A stretch of DNA of 64,000 nt from Euphorbia lathyris (taxonomy: Eukaryota; Streptophyta; Magnoliopsida; Malpighiales; Euphorbiaceae), in contig NC_088913.1 of NCBI RefSeq assembly GCF_963576675.1, positions 17,001,001 through 17,065,000 of the forward strand, written 5' to 3'. This document shows, one piece after another, positions 45,174-56,317 of the stretch. The position numbers and the translations under genes were made by a program. Below the pieces are notes generated by a model, which searched no databases, was not told where the DNA came from, and was given only the letters and a program-made list of their open reading frames with translations. The first letter of the stretch is position 1. Each line of letters starts with the position of its first letter.

Positions 45174-46390
45174 AACGCAATTTACACTAAAATTAATAAG
45201 TATCCAGTTGTTAAGCACATAACTTCGGTTTTGTTTACCTCACAAATCAAAATTTTTTAAGGCAGAAAAGTTATATTAATATTAGGAAATTTATATAGAA
45301 ATTCAATTTTTTTTTCACATTTACTTTTAAAAACTTATTTATATATTCTAAACAATTGTGAAGATATTAATATTAGAAAGTTGATATAGAAATTCATTTT
45401 TAAAAACTTATTTACAATTATATCAAATGATACTTAAATTAAATTATGTAAAACTAATAAAATCATTATTTTTAATATATTTTAAAGATTAAGGTTTATA
45501 AATTAAAGATCTAAAATATATTTACTAAGGTTTAAAATTTATGAATTTGGGTTTTAAATTAGAATATAGAATAATACTTTATTTCTTATATATGAAAAAT
45601 AATGATATATTCGCCCTGTTTGGAATTAGCTGTTAGCTGATTACATTAGTTGATTTGACTAGCTGTTTGGTAAAAATTAGTTGATTGATAATAGCGGTTT
45701 GTGTAAAAAGACGAATAAAGACATTTCTTTTTTATTTTGGTGCATGAGAAGAGGAGGAATCTATCTATTAGGGTTAAAGAAGTCTATTAATTTTAATATT
45801 GCAAAACGCTAATTGAAAAAGCTCCTTTTAAGAGTTTTTTCTAAATTAGCGTTTTCATCCCAAAACTATCTCCACCAAACACTCCAATCAACGGTTTCAG
45901 TGATCAAACCGCTAAAGTTGGTCAAAACCGTTCTTTTTATCCCAAAACGTTCTTTACCAAACAGGGCCATTGAAAAGTAATTTTGATGATATGATTTAAT
46001 TGTAATTTTATAACCAAATGTGATATTCATGTAAAATGCCCTAAAAATTATTTACGTTTTAAAAGGTCCAAATAATTAATATTTAAAATTTAAAAGAGGT
46101 CCAATTGATTTTTTTGAATATAGATTAGAGATTAATTTAAGAATTAAACTTATATTTGACCTTTATGGTATGCAAAAAAAATTTCATATCATTTGGTAAT
46201 ATTTTCCCTTAAAATATTTCCATAAGTGACGTTTAACCCATTTTGGATGAAAAATTAATCGATTTGTTAAATTTTTTTGCCACATGAAACAATTTTTGAC
46301 AAGTGATATATACACGTAGTAATTGATTTAATTTTTTTTACCAAATAGATTTAATACGTAAATAATAAGGAATTAATGAAATTATTATTT
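45174..46390. other. Repeats and non-coding sequence
   Basis: 45615-45967 is a short element with inverted ends gccctgtttgg and ccaaacagggc and inner ttagctgtt/aaccgtt-type sequence; its start is related to the fragment at 63440. I see nothing in the rest, which is very AT-rich. Confidence 0.45.
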
Positions 46391-46777
46391 TCTTTTTTTT
46401 TGTAAGAAAATGAAAAGAAAAAAAACAAAACAAAACAGCCCTACAAACTAGCCCGAGATAAGCCTCGGAAAGCTCACCCCCACAAGATCATCTGAGAGTA
46501 GAGAACGGAGGAAGTCCGAAGGAAGCGAGAATGTTGAAACCCCCAATATCCTCACATGGACCTCTGCAGCCAAGCGATCAGCAACCCTGTTCTGCTCTCT
46601 GTAGATATGTCCAAAGATGATGGACTCAAAGAAAGGGCATAATCTTTTGATCCATTTTACTAAATTCTGGTTAACCAAACACATAGCTCTGTTATTGGTG
46701 ATGAAATTAACCGCTTTAAGGTTATCAGATTCCACCAGAAGTTTTTTCACACTCAGACTCTTGTCAAGCCTAATCTC
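46391..46777 (-). mobile_element. 5'-truncated LINE tail
   Basis: The minus-strand frame 46750-46448 encodes LLVESDNLKAVNF, NQNLVKWIKRLCPFF, REQNRVADRLAAE and LVGVSFPRLISG, the same RNase H end as the LINE at 14375. An A-rich tail lies at the low-coordinate end. Flanks aaattattattttctt and aaattattttttattt suggest a diverged duplication. Confidence 0.75.
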
Positions 46778-47750
46778 AAATTATTTTTTATTTATCATGT
46801 ATTAAATTATTTTTTTAAGTATGATGTTTTTTTATTAAAATGGCCTTTATTTATTATTCCGTCCATGGTTCGTAAATTATCAAGACCGATCCCATTTGTC
46901 AAAGATGACAGATCAACGATTTTGCGTACAGAAAATCCAAATGAAAGTTACAAATAAATAGTCTAGATAGATAATGGATTGGATAATTGGTCTAAATATG
47001 TAAATAGACATTTCATTTGATCGATTTTTATAATTTTTTCTTTTTAAAATTTAGTAGTTACTTTTATTACTAATTTTATAATATTTTAATCCACAAGATT
47101 TTCTTAGAGGAAAAGAGATATTTTTTTTTACGATAAACACAATATCATAATAATAGCGTCTCTCTTTAATTTTTAAATGAAATATTTTGTTTATTTTTAA
47201 TTGCATTATATTTGAAATATTTAAGGGGATGTTTGGTTCGTACAAGGGTAACGGAATAAAATCAAGAAAGGAAAACAAAGAAAAAAGAACGAAATGACCC
47301 TGAATTTCATTGTCTCTTTGTTTCAGTTCCACAAATGAATGATATACCGATGATTCCCTTTGTAGTTGTTTGGTTCAAATGAGTTAATAAACTACAATTG
47401 TGTTTTTAACAATAATTCTATACATATATGTATTTATATTAAAATATATCAGAATGAAAATCAATTTATTCAATCATTAAAATCAAGATGAAATAAAATA
47501 AATCAAAGAAAATATATAAATATTTTATTTTGAAATGTACATTATGAGATTCATATCTTTTGTTATTGTGAACTCTATGGTACTTCTATCTATTTGTTTT
47601 AGACTTATATTTGGTATAAATAGATAAACGGAAAATAACAAAATAGAATTATCATTTTGTATTTTACTATAACTGTCTTGTCCTAAAAGCTGAGATAAGT
47701 TCTGTAGAAAATTTAAAAACAAATAAACAAAAACAACCATAGGATTAATA
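46778..47750. other. Intergenic, no gene seen
   Basis: AT-rich sequence downstream of UGT E. Unlike copies A, C and D it does not carry the shared UGT 3' flank. 47221-47380 starts ggggatgtttggttcgta, a transposon-end-like motif, without a clear partner. Confidence 0.4.
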
Positions 47751-49372
47751 TTAACAAAAGAACCTCGGGATCATGTGATATGCACAGACAAAAACCAACG
47801 AAGCCACTCCAAGAGCATCAATATTAGAATAAGATGATCCACCTTTATCAACAGCTTTATTAGCCATTTTATTAAGTTGCTTCATTTTCCTCCTCATTTC
47901 TTCGGCTACTTCACCTTCCATTATCTTATTCACTGCCATTTTCAAAGTTTCACTTTTGATGTTAACTCCTCCAATCTTTGTCCATTCTTCAGCACCAACA
48001 GATACACCAATTTTCAGAATTTCAGTCAACAATTTCTCATTGTAAACTTGCTCAGCACCAAAAGGCCAAGTCACCATTGGCAATCCAGCAGCTATTGCTT
48101 CCAGTATCGAATTCCACCCGCAATGACTCACAAATCCTCCAACTGCTTCATGTTTAAGTATGCAACTTTCGGTGCCCGTCCTCGAATTATCAGTCCTTTT
48201 CCTTCCGTTCTCTCTTCGAATCCCTCAGGCAACCAATCTTTTTCATGATCTGATTCTCTTATCACCGACCAGATAAAGTCCTTCCCGGAGGATTCGAGTC
48301 CGATTGCAATCTCCTTCATCTGATCTGCACTCAAATAATAAGATAATGTATCAAAGGATAAATAAACAACAGAATTCGGTTTCTTCGAGTTCAGCCATTT
48401 CAAGCATTCATGTTTGTCCTTCGTTTTTTCTTCAACATCTCTGTTGCAGAGTGAAACCGGACCGATACTCCAAGCTCTCCTTCCTAAGAAGTTTCTGTAA
48501 TGATCAGCATAACCAGATTCGAGCCCGTCAAAGCTATTCACGATTACTCCGAGACTCCTCAGTTTCACACTCTCCCTTGGAAAACGATTAGCCGGCAATT
48601 GCTTCCAGGTTATCGTTATTTCATCGGGAAGATCAGGGATGACAAAAGGCGTCGGATCTGAGTGAACATTCAGATGCTTCCGGTAAATGTTCTGCTCAAC
48701 AGAAATCGCAGCACACATAGCAAAAAAACCATTTCCATAGAAAGCAACACTTGGAATCCTGAATCTGGAAGCGGAAACAGTAGCCCAAGGAAAGAGCTGA
48801 TCCGCGACGACAAGATCTGGACGGAGTTTTTCCAGAAGCTTCTCCAGAGGATATTGATAAAAGGCTGTAGATCTGTCGAAAACCTCCCAGCTGCCTAACT
48901 TTTTCTCAAGGATGAAATCGAGATGCTCACAGTCTTCTGGTAATCTTGGCTCGGCCTTCCCAAATTGAAGCAATTGAATATCAATTTGAGTTTGCAATTT
49001 GGATTTCTTGATTTGCCGGGAAACAAGAGGCTCATAGAGAGGAGTGGTAACAACGGTGGTTTTGAGGTTTCTTGAAGCAAAAAGGTTAGCAATGTCTATC
49101 ATAGGAATCATGTGACCATGAGCCATGTATGGGAACAAGAGAACATGGAGCTCAGGTGCTGATTGACTAGCCATGGTTGAATCTGATATCTGAGGAGGAG
49201 ATAGATCTTTGGTTTTGGTACCGGAGATGGAGGAGAAAGTGTGGAGCCATGGACGGAATCTATGGAATAAAACCGGCCGTTGGCCTCCATCGACGATGGT
49301 GTAACGAGAGGAATTCAAAGCGGTGGCGCCAAATCTGAAAGCTGCGCGTGCAACATTGGAACTGGTGGCCAT
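47751..49372 (-). pseudogene. UGT73-type pseudogene, copy E, with foreign N- and C-termini
   Basis: The frame from ATG 49372 gives a 66-residue extension, MATSSNVARAAFRFGA and onward, rich in Arg and Ser, poor in acidic residues and resembling a mitochondrial presequence. It leads in frame into the usual UGT start (MASQSAPELHVLLFPYMAHG, ATG at 49174) and has no intron, like copy B. A 1-bp deletion near 48160 breaks the frame inside the PSPG box ([10 protein letters not shown] instead of GWAPQVAILE), with W lost to R at box position 1. The shifted frame 48160-47751 still encodes [17 protein letters not shown] and downstream helices, then departs from the family at about 47815, ending [18 protein letters not shown]. 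The shared promoter block is absent. Confidence 0.85.
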
Positions 49373-49474
49373 GGTGTTAGATAATTTGGTTTGTTGTAAG
49401 GAGAGGGAAAGAGTGTCAACGTAAATAATGTTTGGCAAATGATATATACAACCCGAAGGGTTGTATATAAGCAT

Positions 49475-50550
49475 TAATTCTCCACGTGTTTTTAATAAAA
49501 TAAAATAAAAATCTTAATTCTAAAGTATTTATTTATATTGGAAATATAATTGATTTACTAGTTTTTATAAATATTTTATAAAGTATTAATAAATTTTATT
49601 ATAAAATTATCTTGAAAACCCAAATTAATACTAATAATAGTAATTAATGAATTTTTATTTCACGACCCATAATGTTTTATAGAAAAGAGATGGAGAGAGT
49701 CCTACACATACAAGGACAAGGAAAGACTAGATAAAGTAGAGGTGGCAATTTCTGACACGAAAACACGATTACAGAGCCAACCCGACTGACACGACACGAT
49801 TGACATGAAAATCATTTTTCTAGCATTTATAACATATAAAGCCATATGGAACATAAATATGAGATAACACGATTTTGACACGAAACACGATAATTGCCAG
49901 GTCTAAGATAAAGTAGGATAAATAAAATAATAAAAAAATATATATATATAAAACATTATTTACGTTAAAAGGGAGGAGAAATTTTATGTATATTATGAAT
50001 CAAGTCTCTGAACTTGCGTAAAATGTAATCAATTGATCACTAAGTCGTAAAAAAAAAGTAAGTTAAATGTAAAAAGTGTATTCTAGCATCTTAGAATGTT
50101 ATTATATAATTAAAAAATAGATTAAAAATGAAGTTATTGCTTGCTCAACTATAAACTTGTCTTCTCTAATATTAGAATCATATACTCCGATTTTGATCTT
50201 TTATTTTTTTAAGACTCGTGGAATACATTTTCTATATTTAACTTACTTTTTTATGACTGAGTGATCAATTGATTACATTTTGTGCAAGTTTAGGAAGCTA
50301 ACTGAATATTTTATGCAAGTTCAGAACTATCAAAATATTTTAAAAATTCAGAGGCCAATCAAACTTTTTGAACAAATTTAGAGAACAAATGATGTATTAA
50401 ACCTACATCTTATCTAAAAACAATGGATAATATATATATTATGTCAGATGATGCATGCATAACAAACATTACCTTATTTCATCCATGTGTAAGGTTAAAA
50501 CGGAAAAAAGGGTTAGGAATTCATGTACTTCCTAATAGCTTTTACATGGT
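49475..50550. other. MITE fragments and non-coding sequence
   Basis: 49738-49905 is a short element with ends gaggtggcaattt and aattgccaggtct and inner acacga repeats, related to 21120-21725. 49985-50405 is a partial copy of the MITE at 3104 (cgtaaaatgtaatcaattga, caaatgatgtattaa). No gene is seen. Confidence 0.5.
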
Positions 50551-50689
50551 AAAGGCTATGCTTACTTTGTTTTTAACAAAGTAAGTCTTACTTTGTGTGT
50601 TTTCATCATTGGATTAATTTTATAATCCATCATCCAATGGTGAAAACACACCAAGTAATGGTACTTTGTCAAAAACAAAGTAACCATAG
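50551..50689. mobile_element. Small foldback MITE, copy 3
   Basis: Same family as 10233 and 16191: ggctatgcttactttgtttt at the left, caaaaacaaagtaaccatag at the right. Confidence 0.6.
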
Positions 50690-50834
50690 AAGAAACCGCT
50701 TTTACATATACATGTGATATTTATTCATTTATAGATACACATGTCACACGTTAGTATGTATCAACAAATACAAGTTGGATTTTTCAACTCAACTGAATTG
50801 AATTGAACTGAACTGAATGCTATTAAAAAAATAT

Positions 50835-51909
50835 TTATTTTAGCTTTTTTGGAAGAGCGTTGAGCATTTTACTCCAAACCGTAGAAAATATAGCGTTTGG
50901 TTAGGTTTATATAACCGCAACGTTTAGCATTTTTTCTGAAAATTGTAACGTTTTGGAGCGTTTCACGAAAAGCTTCTATTTGGAGCTTTCATAAACAACT
51001 GTTTGTAGTTATTTGTTATTGATAAAATTATCCTTCTTATTTCCATAAAATATGTTTATTTTTTTATATTATTTATATTTCTACAACATAATTACCGGGA
51101 GAACAAGGTTTTGTTGCGCTCAATAAATTTTTTATTTTTTATATAGATTATTTTTATTAATTTGTGTAACATATTTTTTATTTTATAATAATAAAGTGTA
51201 AAAATACCCCTAACATTTATAGCTAGGAGCAATTTTACCTTTAACATCTTTTTTTTTGTCATGAATATTTTCAGCCAAAAGCAATTTAACCCTAACATTG
51301 ACAAATTGAGTCAATTTGAAAAATAATTTATCAAACTGTTTTTTTGGTCATGAATATTGTCATCTACACTTCACATGTGTACCATTTTATCACCGTTAAT
51401 AACATATCACAAACATATGATTAGACATGAATTTTTTTTAAGAAAATAAAAAATATATATTGTCTTTTGTACAAGTTGGACAAAAAAATTCAAATATTTT
51501 GCCAAATTTATAAATATTAATTTTTAATTTTGTTATTAAATCACAAAAAATATGAAATTTTTTTTAAAACTACTGTATGTGCAATTAGTGTAGAATAAAA
51601 AATAAAATATCTATGTTTTCTAATAATATCTGCCAGCTTTATGGATAAAATTGCATCATTTTAGATGTTAAGAGTGAAATTATTCCTAGTTGTAAACATT
51701 ATGAGCATATTTTCACATTTTTCCTTTTATAATTTTATCGTTGATTAATTTAAAACATGTCCATTTTAGACATTTTAAATCCAAACAACAACAGTTCAAT
51801 ATAATTTTCACAAACACTAGTAATTAAACAGCTAATAACTTACTGCAACTGCAAACAACTAACAACAACCACACTAGCTATCAGCTAACAGCTGAACCAA
51901 ACGGCCCCT
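50835..51909 (-). repeat. Dispersed repeat (ctgtttggttcagctg family), inverted copy
   Basis: Reverse complement of the repeat at 18917-19800, ending cagctgaaccaaacggcccc. It includes an inner segment of the taccccta MITE family (51185-51725). Confidence 0.55.
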
Positions 51910-52002
51910 AAACTTAACTGAACTTAACAATAATGATGATATTAGACTTTAATTTTTTTTTAATGATAATATATTAGATATTAATAAGCTTATAATAATA
52001 AT

Positions 52003-52010
52003 AATGGTTC

Positions 52011-52058
<48 letters not shown>
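52003..52058. repeat. (AAT)n microsatellite
   Basis: An uninterrupted run of about 18 AAT units. Confidence 0.9.
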
Positions 52059-52061
<3 letters not shown>

Positions 52062-52586
52062 GGATTAATTATAAATAACTATCATGTGGTTTGACCAATT
52101 TGCAGACTGGTACATGTTGTATTTTTTTTACAAATGCCACCATGTGGTTTGAATTTTTTTGCAAACGCTACTCTATGGTTCGTAAAATTTTGCATTTGGT
52201 TCACTTTGTCAGAATTTGGTCGATAACGACCTCTAAATGAAAATTTTCAAGTGTTAAATTATATTTTAAGCAATTTTAATTCTTCAACTTTTTAGCTTTA
52301 ATGTCATTTAAGTGTTGTTTTTTATGAAAAAGATAATGTTTAGAGAGAGAAAACTCAAAAAATGATGATTTTGAAAAATTAAAAATATGGTTCCATAGTA
52401 AATATGATACTAAACAACTTTAATTCTTGAAAATTTTCATTTTGAGGTCATTGTCGGTCAAATTTGGTAAAGTAAAAAAAACATGTAAAATTTTGCAACC
52501 ACATGGTTGTGTTTGCAAGAAAAAAAATATTACAGGTACTGGTCTGCAAATCGGTCAAACCACATGATAGTTATTTATAATTAACC
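52062..52586. mobile_element. MULE-like MITE (525 bp)
   Basis: Inverted ends with taattataaataactatcatg at the left and its complement at the right, and foldback arms (gtttgaccaatttgcagac and its complement). It is related in plan to 6230 and 3701. The flanks are microsatellite, so the duplication cannot be judged. Confidence 0.65.
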
Positions 52587-52976
52587 ATAATAATAATAAT
52601 AAATAAATATATTATTAAAGATAAAACTAAATTGAATATCAAATAAAAGCCCGGCTCAATAAAAGCCTATGAAATTAAATAAAAATGAGTTTTATTTTGA
52701 CTAAAAATTTAAATTACACACAAACACAAATTTACATACAACTTAAAGCCTATAAAATTAAATATAAATTTCCATATGAATACAAATTTTTATTCAACGG
52801 AGAATGAAGTGGGAGCAGTGAATGAAGTGGGAGTGGAGAATGAAGATGACGATGATGAAGAAGTTAATGAAGATGATTAAAAACAATTAAAATGTAGTTG
52901 AGACATTTAACAAATTATACATAAATAATAATAATTATAATAAATAATATATAAATAATTATTATAATAAATAATG
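52587..52976. other. Non-coding sequence
   Basis: AT-rich sequence with a short GAAGATGAnGATGA-like purine tract at 52800-52880. No gene is supported. Confidence 0.4.
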
Positions 52977-53342
52977 ATAAATTACTGAATCAGAATCTCA
53001 GGATTTCGGAGGCTATCAACAGGATTTCGGATAGACATGCTGTTTGTCTTAAGAGTCAGAATCTCATTAAACCATCTTGAGGCTTCGTCCTGCCTTCGAT
53101 TCTCTTACCTTCTCCCATATTTATAGGGAGCAAAACCGCGTGGCGGATCGCTTGGCAGCTGCTGGGCATGGGGGGATGTTAGGTGTTTCTACCCTTTCCG
53201 TTCCTCCTTCTTTTCTGTTACATTCTCTTCTTGAAGATAGGATTGGGGTCAGTCTTCCTAGACTGATCCCGGATTAGGTTTTTGTTTGTTTGTTTTTTTT
53301 CTTCCCTTCTTACCAAAAAAAAATAAAAATAAATTACTGAAT
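52977..53342 (+). mobile_element. 5'-truncated LINE tail with 14-bp TSD
   Basis: The insertion 52991-53328 is flanked by ataaattactgaat at 52977-52990 and 53329-53342. The frame 53077-53277 encodes FSHIYREQNRVADRLAAAGH and LLEDRIGVSLPRLIPD, the same LINE C-terminus as at 14375. An A-rich tail precedes the right duplication. Confidence 0.9.
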
Positions 53343-53717
53343 GCTGAAACTGAATGCTGAACTGAGTTGAACTGAACTGATTGCTACTGCATTGAACTGA
53401 ACTGATTGTTACTGAAATTAAATAATAAAGAACAGTGCCTAATTTGAAGTTTGTCAGCCACTCCAAAAGTAACTTTTTAACAGGTATGAACTTAATTTGT
53501 ATGAAACATCTTAGAATCGCTTATATAATGTGATGAATGGGGTACAGTAATACCTCTATAAATTAATAAGGTTGGGACCATGAAATTTTATTAATTTATA
53601 GAGATATTAATTTATCGAGTATTAATTTACTGAACTGGTCCAAGTCGGGACCATAAGAGATTATTATTTTAAAGATGTTATTAATTTATCGAGTATTAAT
53701 TTATGAAGGTTTTACTG
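53343..53717. repeat. MITE remnants left of the large LTR element
   Basis: 53343-53438 is the end of a CTGAACTGAA-type repeat split by the LINE. 53544-53717 has inverted ends CAGTAATACCTCTATAAATT and AATTTATGAAGGTTTTACTG, a MITE whose last bases TACTG became the target of the LTR element. Confidence 0.6.
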
Positions 53718-54224
53718 TGATAACAACCAGATACAATTTACGGGACTAAAAGGGTAATTGACCAAACGACAGCGTATTGAGACGAACCGGAGAGCAATGG
53801 CGTATCAAGCAAGACATCCGAATGGCGGATCAACTAGATTCCACCACACGTCATCCGTAGTCAAACCTACGGGAGACTCGCCATCATGCCTCGATCCGCC
53901 CGTTGAACGGTTAAGCCGATTCCCAATGAAGGCATTCATTAATCCATTAATGAGCTAACGGTCATACTTGAATGAGATCAGTAACCGTCATTAATGAGGC
54001 ATTAATGGAGACTTTCTAGCTACTAGGAGTTACGACTACATGATTATAAATAGCTTACATCCTAAGTTATTGAGGTACACACTTCCTCGCTCAAAACCCT
54101 ACTTAGTCAATACAGTTTATTCACTATATCTATACTGACTTTGGCATCGGAGCTTCCCCCCGTCGAACCCAACGACGCCCCCCGCAGGGAAGGAATCCGG
54201 TCGAAAGTTCATCATCAGTTATCA
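53718..54224 (+). repeat. 5' LTR of the large element
   Basis: 507 bp, TGATAACAAC to AGTTATCA, with a TATA box TATAAATA at 54045-54052. The segment from ctgactttggcatcggagc to cgaacccaacgacgcc is shared with the LTR of the small element. Confidence 0.93.
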
Positions 54225-54240
54225 ATTGGTGCGGTGATCG
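54225..54240 (+). other. Primer binding site of the large element
   Basis: ATTGGTGCGGTGATCG follows the LTR directly. It is identical in position and nearly in sequence to the small element. Confidence 0.6.
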
Positions 54241-54282
54241 TGGAAGTTCTAATAAAAAAAGGACTCAGTTCACAATTTAAAC

Positions 54283-56317
54283 ATGGCAAGTGGGGGGTCT
54301 AACCGCCGGGATTCGTCATTTTTTCTCTCTCAGCCTGTGGATTCAACAGTCGTTAATTCGGAGCTTGCTAGCAACCTGCCAATAAACAGAAGGTTATTTC
54401 CCGACATACCGGAGGGAAGTCGTAGGAATGATCAATCCCCCCTGAGGAACACAACAAATCCAGGGATCACAATTGGCAGATCTCGAGCTCCACCGACCAG
54501 AACGTTGGCGGATCCAAATGACACAGTGATGAATCCACCAGAAGGCGGACGTGATGGTCACAAGCATAAGAAACGAACCAGATCACATAGGAAAGGATGA
54601 TCCAGATCCCGTTCATATTACAGACACAGAACCGGATCCCCCCGGCGTGGAAGGTCGCCTCCACTTACCGAGCGAAGGGAGAATGAATGCCAAGTTGGGT
54701 CACCTCGCCAGGTCATACAACATCCGCCACCAAATCGAGGTAACGGGGGACGATCTCCACCAAGGGGGCGTGACAGCGGTGGAAGAAGGTCACCATCAGA
54801 ACCTTCATCAGGATCCAGCTCCTCTTCCTCACAGCGAAGCAGGTCACATAGTAGGAGACGTCCAAGGAGGGATCAAGGTTCCATAGCGGATCAGATCAGG
54901 GCAGAGATACACAGACAGAACGAATAGGCATTTTAAGATTCCAAATATACCAGCCTACTCCGACGAGGATAATCCTGAAGCCCATGCAAGCAAGTATCAC
55001 ATGTTGCTCGAACTTAACCGTGCAAGTGAGGCAGTGCAATGTCGAATGTTTATCACCACTCTAAAAGGTCCAGCCTACGACTGGTTCCAATCTCTTCGCT
55101 CGGGATCGATAAACAGCTGGGATCAGTTAAGTATGGAATTCTGCTCAAAATTCGCAGGAAGCATTCCCCCAGTGGTTAAATCGCGAAAGCTCTTCGAGCT
55201 GAAGCAAAAAGAAAATGAATCACTCTGGGAATATGTCGACAACTTCAATAAGTTATGTATCCGCATTGTTGATGTGGATCTCTCCATGGCAGTGGAAGCA
55301 CTAGTAAAAAATACAACATGCAAGAGCTTACAGGAGGATCTAATCAGAAACAAACCAAAAAATATGGCGGAGCTGATAGAAAGGTGCAAGGATTTCATGG
55401 AGGTTGATGATATTCGAAGAGAGTCGGCATCTCCACCCAAGAGAGGAAAAGGCGAATCCTGGAGGCGGGATAAGGAAAAACAAAAGCTCCCTGACTCATC
55501 CTCCCGAAATAGGCGAAGAGGCTCTAGGAACAAATCAGCATATACGCCATCGTTTACGCCGTTAAACGCCTCCAAAAGCGAAGTGCTAATGTGGATGGAG
55601 AATAGCCAGTACAAGCGGAGCATTTCATACCCCGAACCAAAAGGGGGAGAGTACACCAATACGGGGAGAGACTCCAAGAATTATTTCAAATACCACAGGA
55701 GGAACGGTCATGAAACAGATGCGTGCTGGGAGTTGGCTATGGAGATTGAGAGGCTTATCGAGAGAGGAAAGATGGATAGGTTCGTCCATAATGATAAGAA
55801 GGGAGATGGTGATAAACCTAGAGATGAGCTGAAGAAAAAGGCTAAAGGGGTCATTAATGTTATTGCTGGCGGACCAGAATATCAGCCGACAGTGAAGAAA
55901 GCAAAAACCATCGCTCTAGATAGAGCATCACTCAACCGTCCCTTTGCAGACGTCGGTCCGGCTATCCCCCCACATGCAGACGCCCTCGTCATCACTATGA
56001 TGGTGGAAGGATGGGAAATGAAGAGAGTGATGATAGACACTGGCGGTTCTTGTAATGTCATCACTAGGGGAGCATTCGCCAAACTCAAGGTTGACCCTAT
56101 TCAAATCTAGACCACCATCGTAGATATTCTGGGAGTGACGGGTCACACAATCCAGACAAAGGGCCAAGTAACACTAGAATGCGAGTTAGCAGATGAAGAC
56201 CAGATATGGATGGGAGATCTGGAGTTCTCCATCATAGACGAACAATTGGCATACAACATCATCTTAGGGTGGCCTTTCATCTCAGAAGTGGCGGCTCTCA
56301 TATCGATACGCCATTGA
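54283..56317 (+). pseudogene. Gag and protease region, interrupted
   Basis: An N-terminal frame (54283-54600) starts MASGGSNRRDSS and ends at a TGA. An Arg/Ser-rich stretch continues in the same frame (RSRSYYRHRTGSPRRGR). The capsid-type Gag core reads in another frame from about 54932 (FKIPNIPAYSDEDNPEAH, LKGPAYDWFQSL, WDQLSMEFCSKFAGS). A degenerate zinc knuckle YHRRNGHETDACWEL lacks the usual first Cys. An aspartic protease with IDTGGSCNVI lies near 56035. A TAG at 56108-56110 interrupts, after which the same frame goes on (TTIVDILGVTGHT) to 56317. Known role: particle assembly and polyprotein processing. Confidence 0.85.

Noticed and set aside
49372..49474. A start of copy E at the upstream ATG 49474
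   Set aside because: The 34 residues before 49372 look like translated 5' leader. The ATG at 49372 begins the presequence-like segment.
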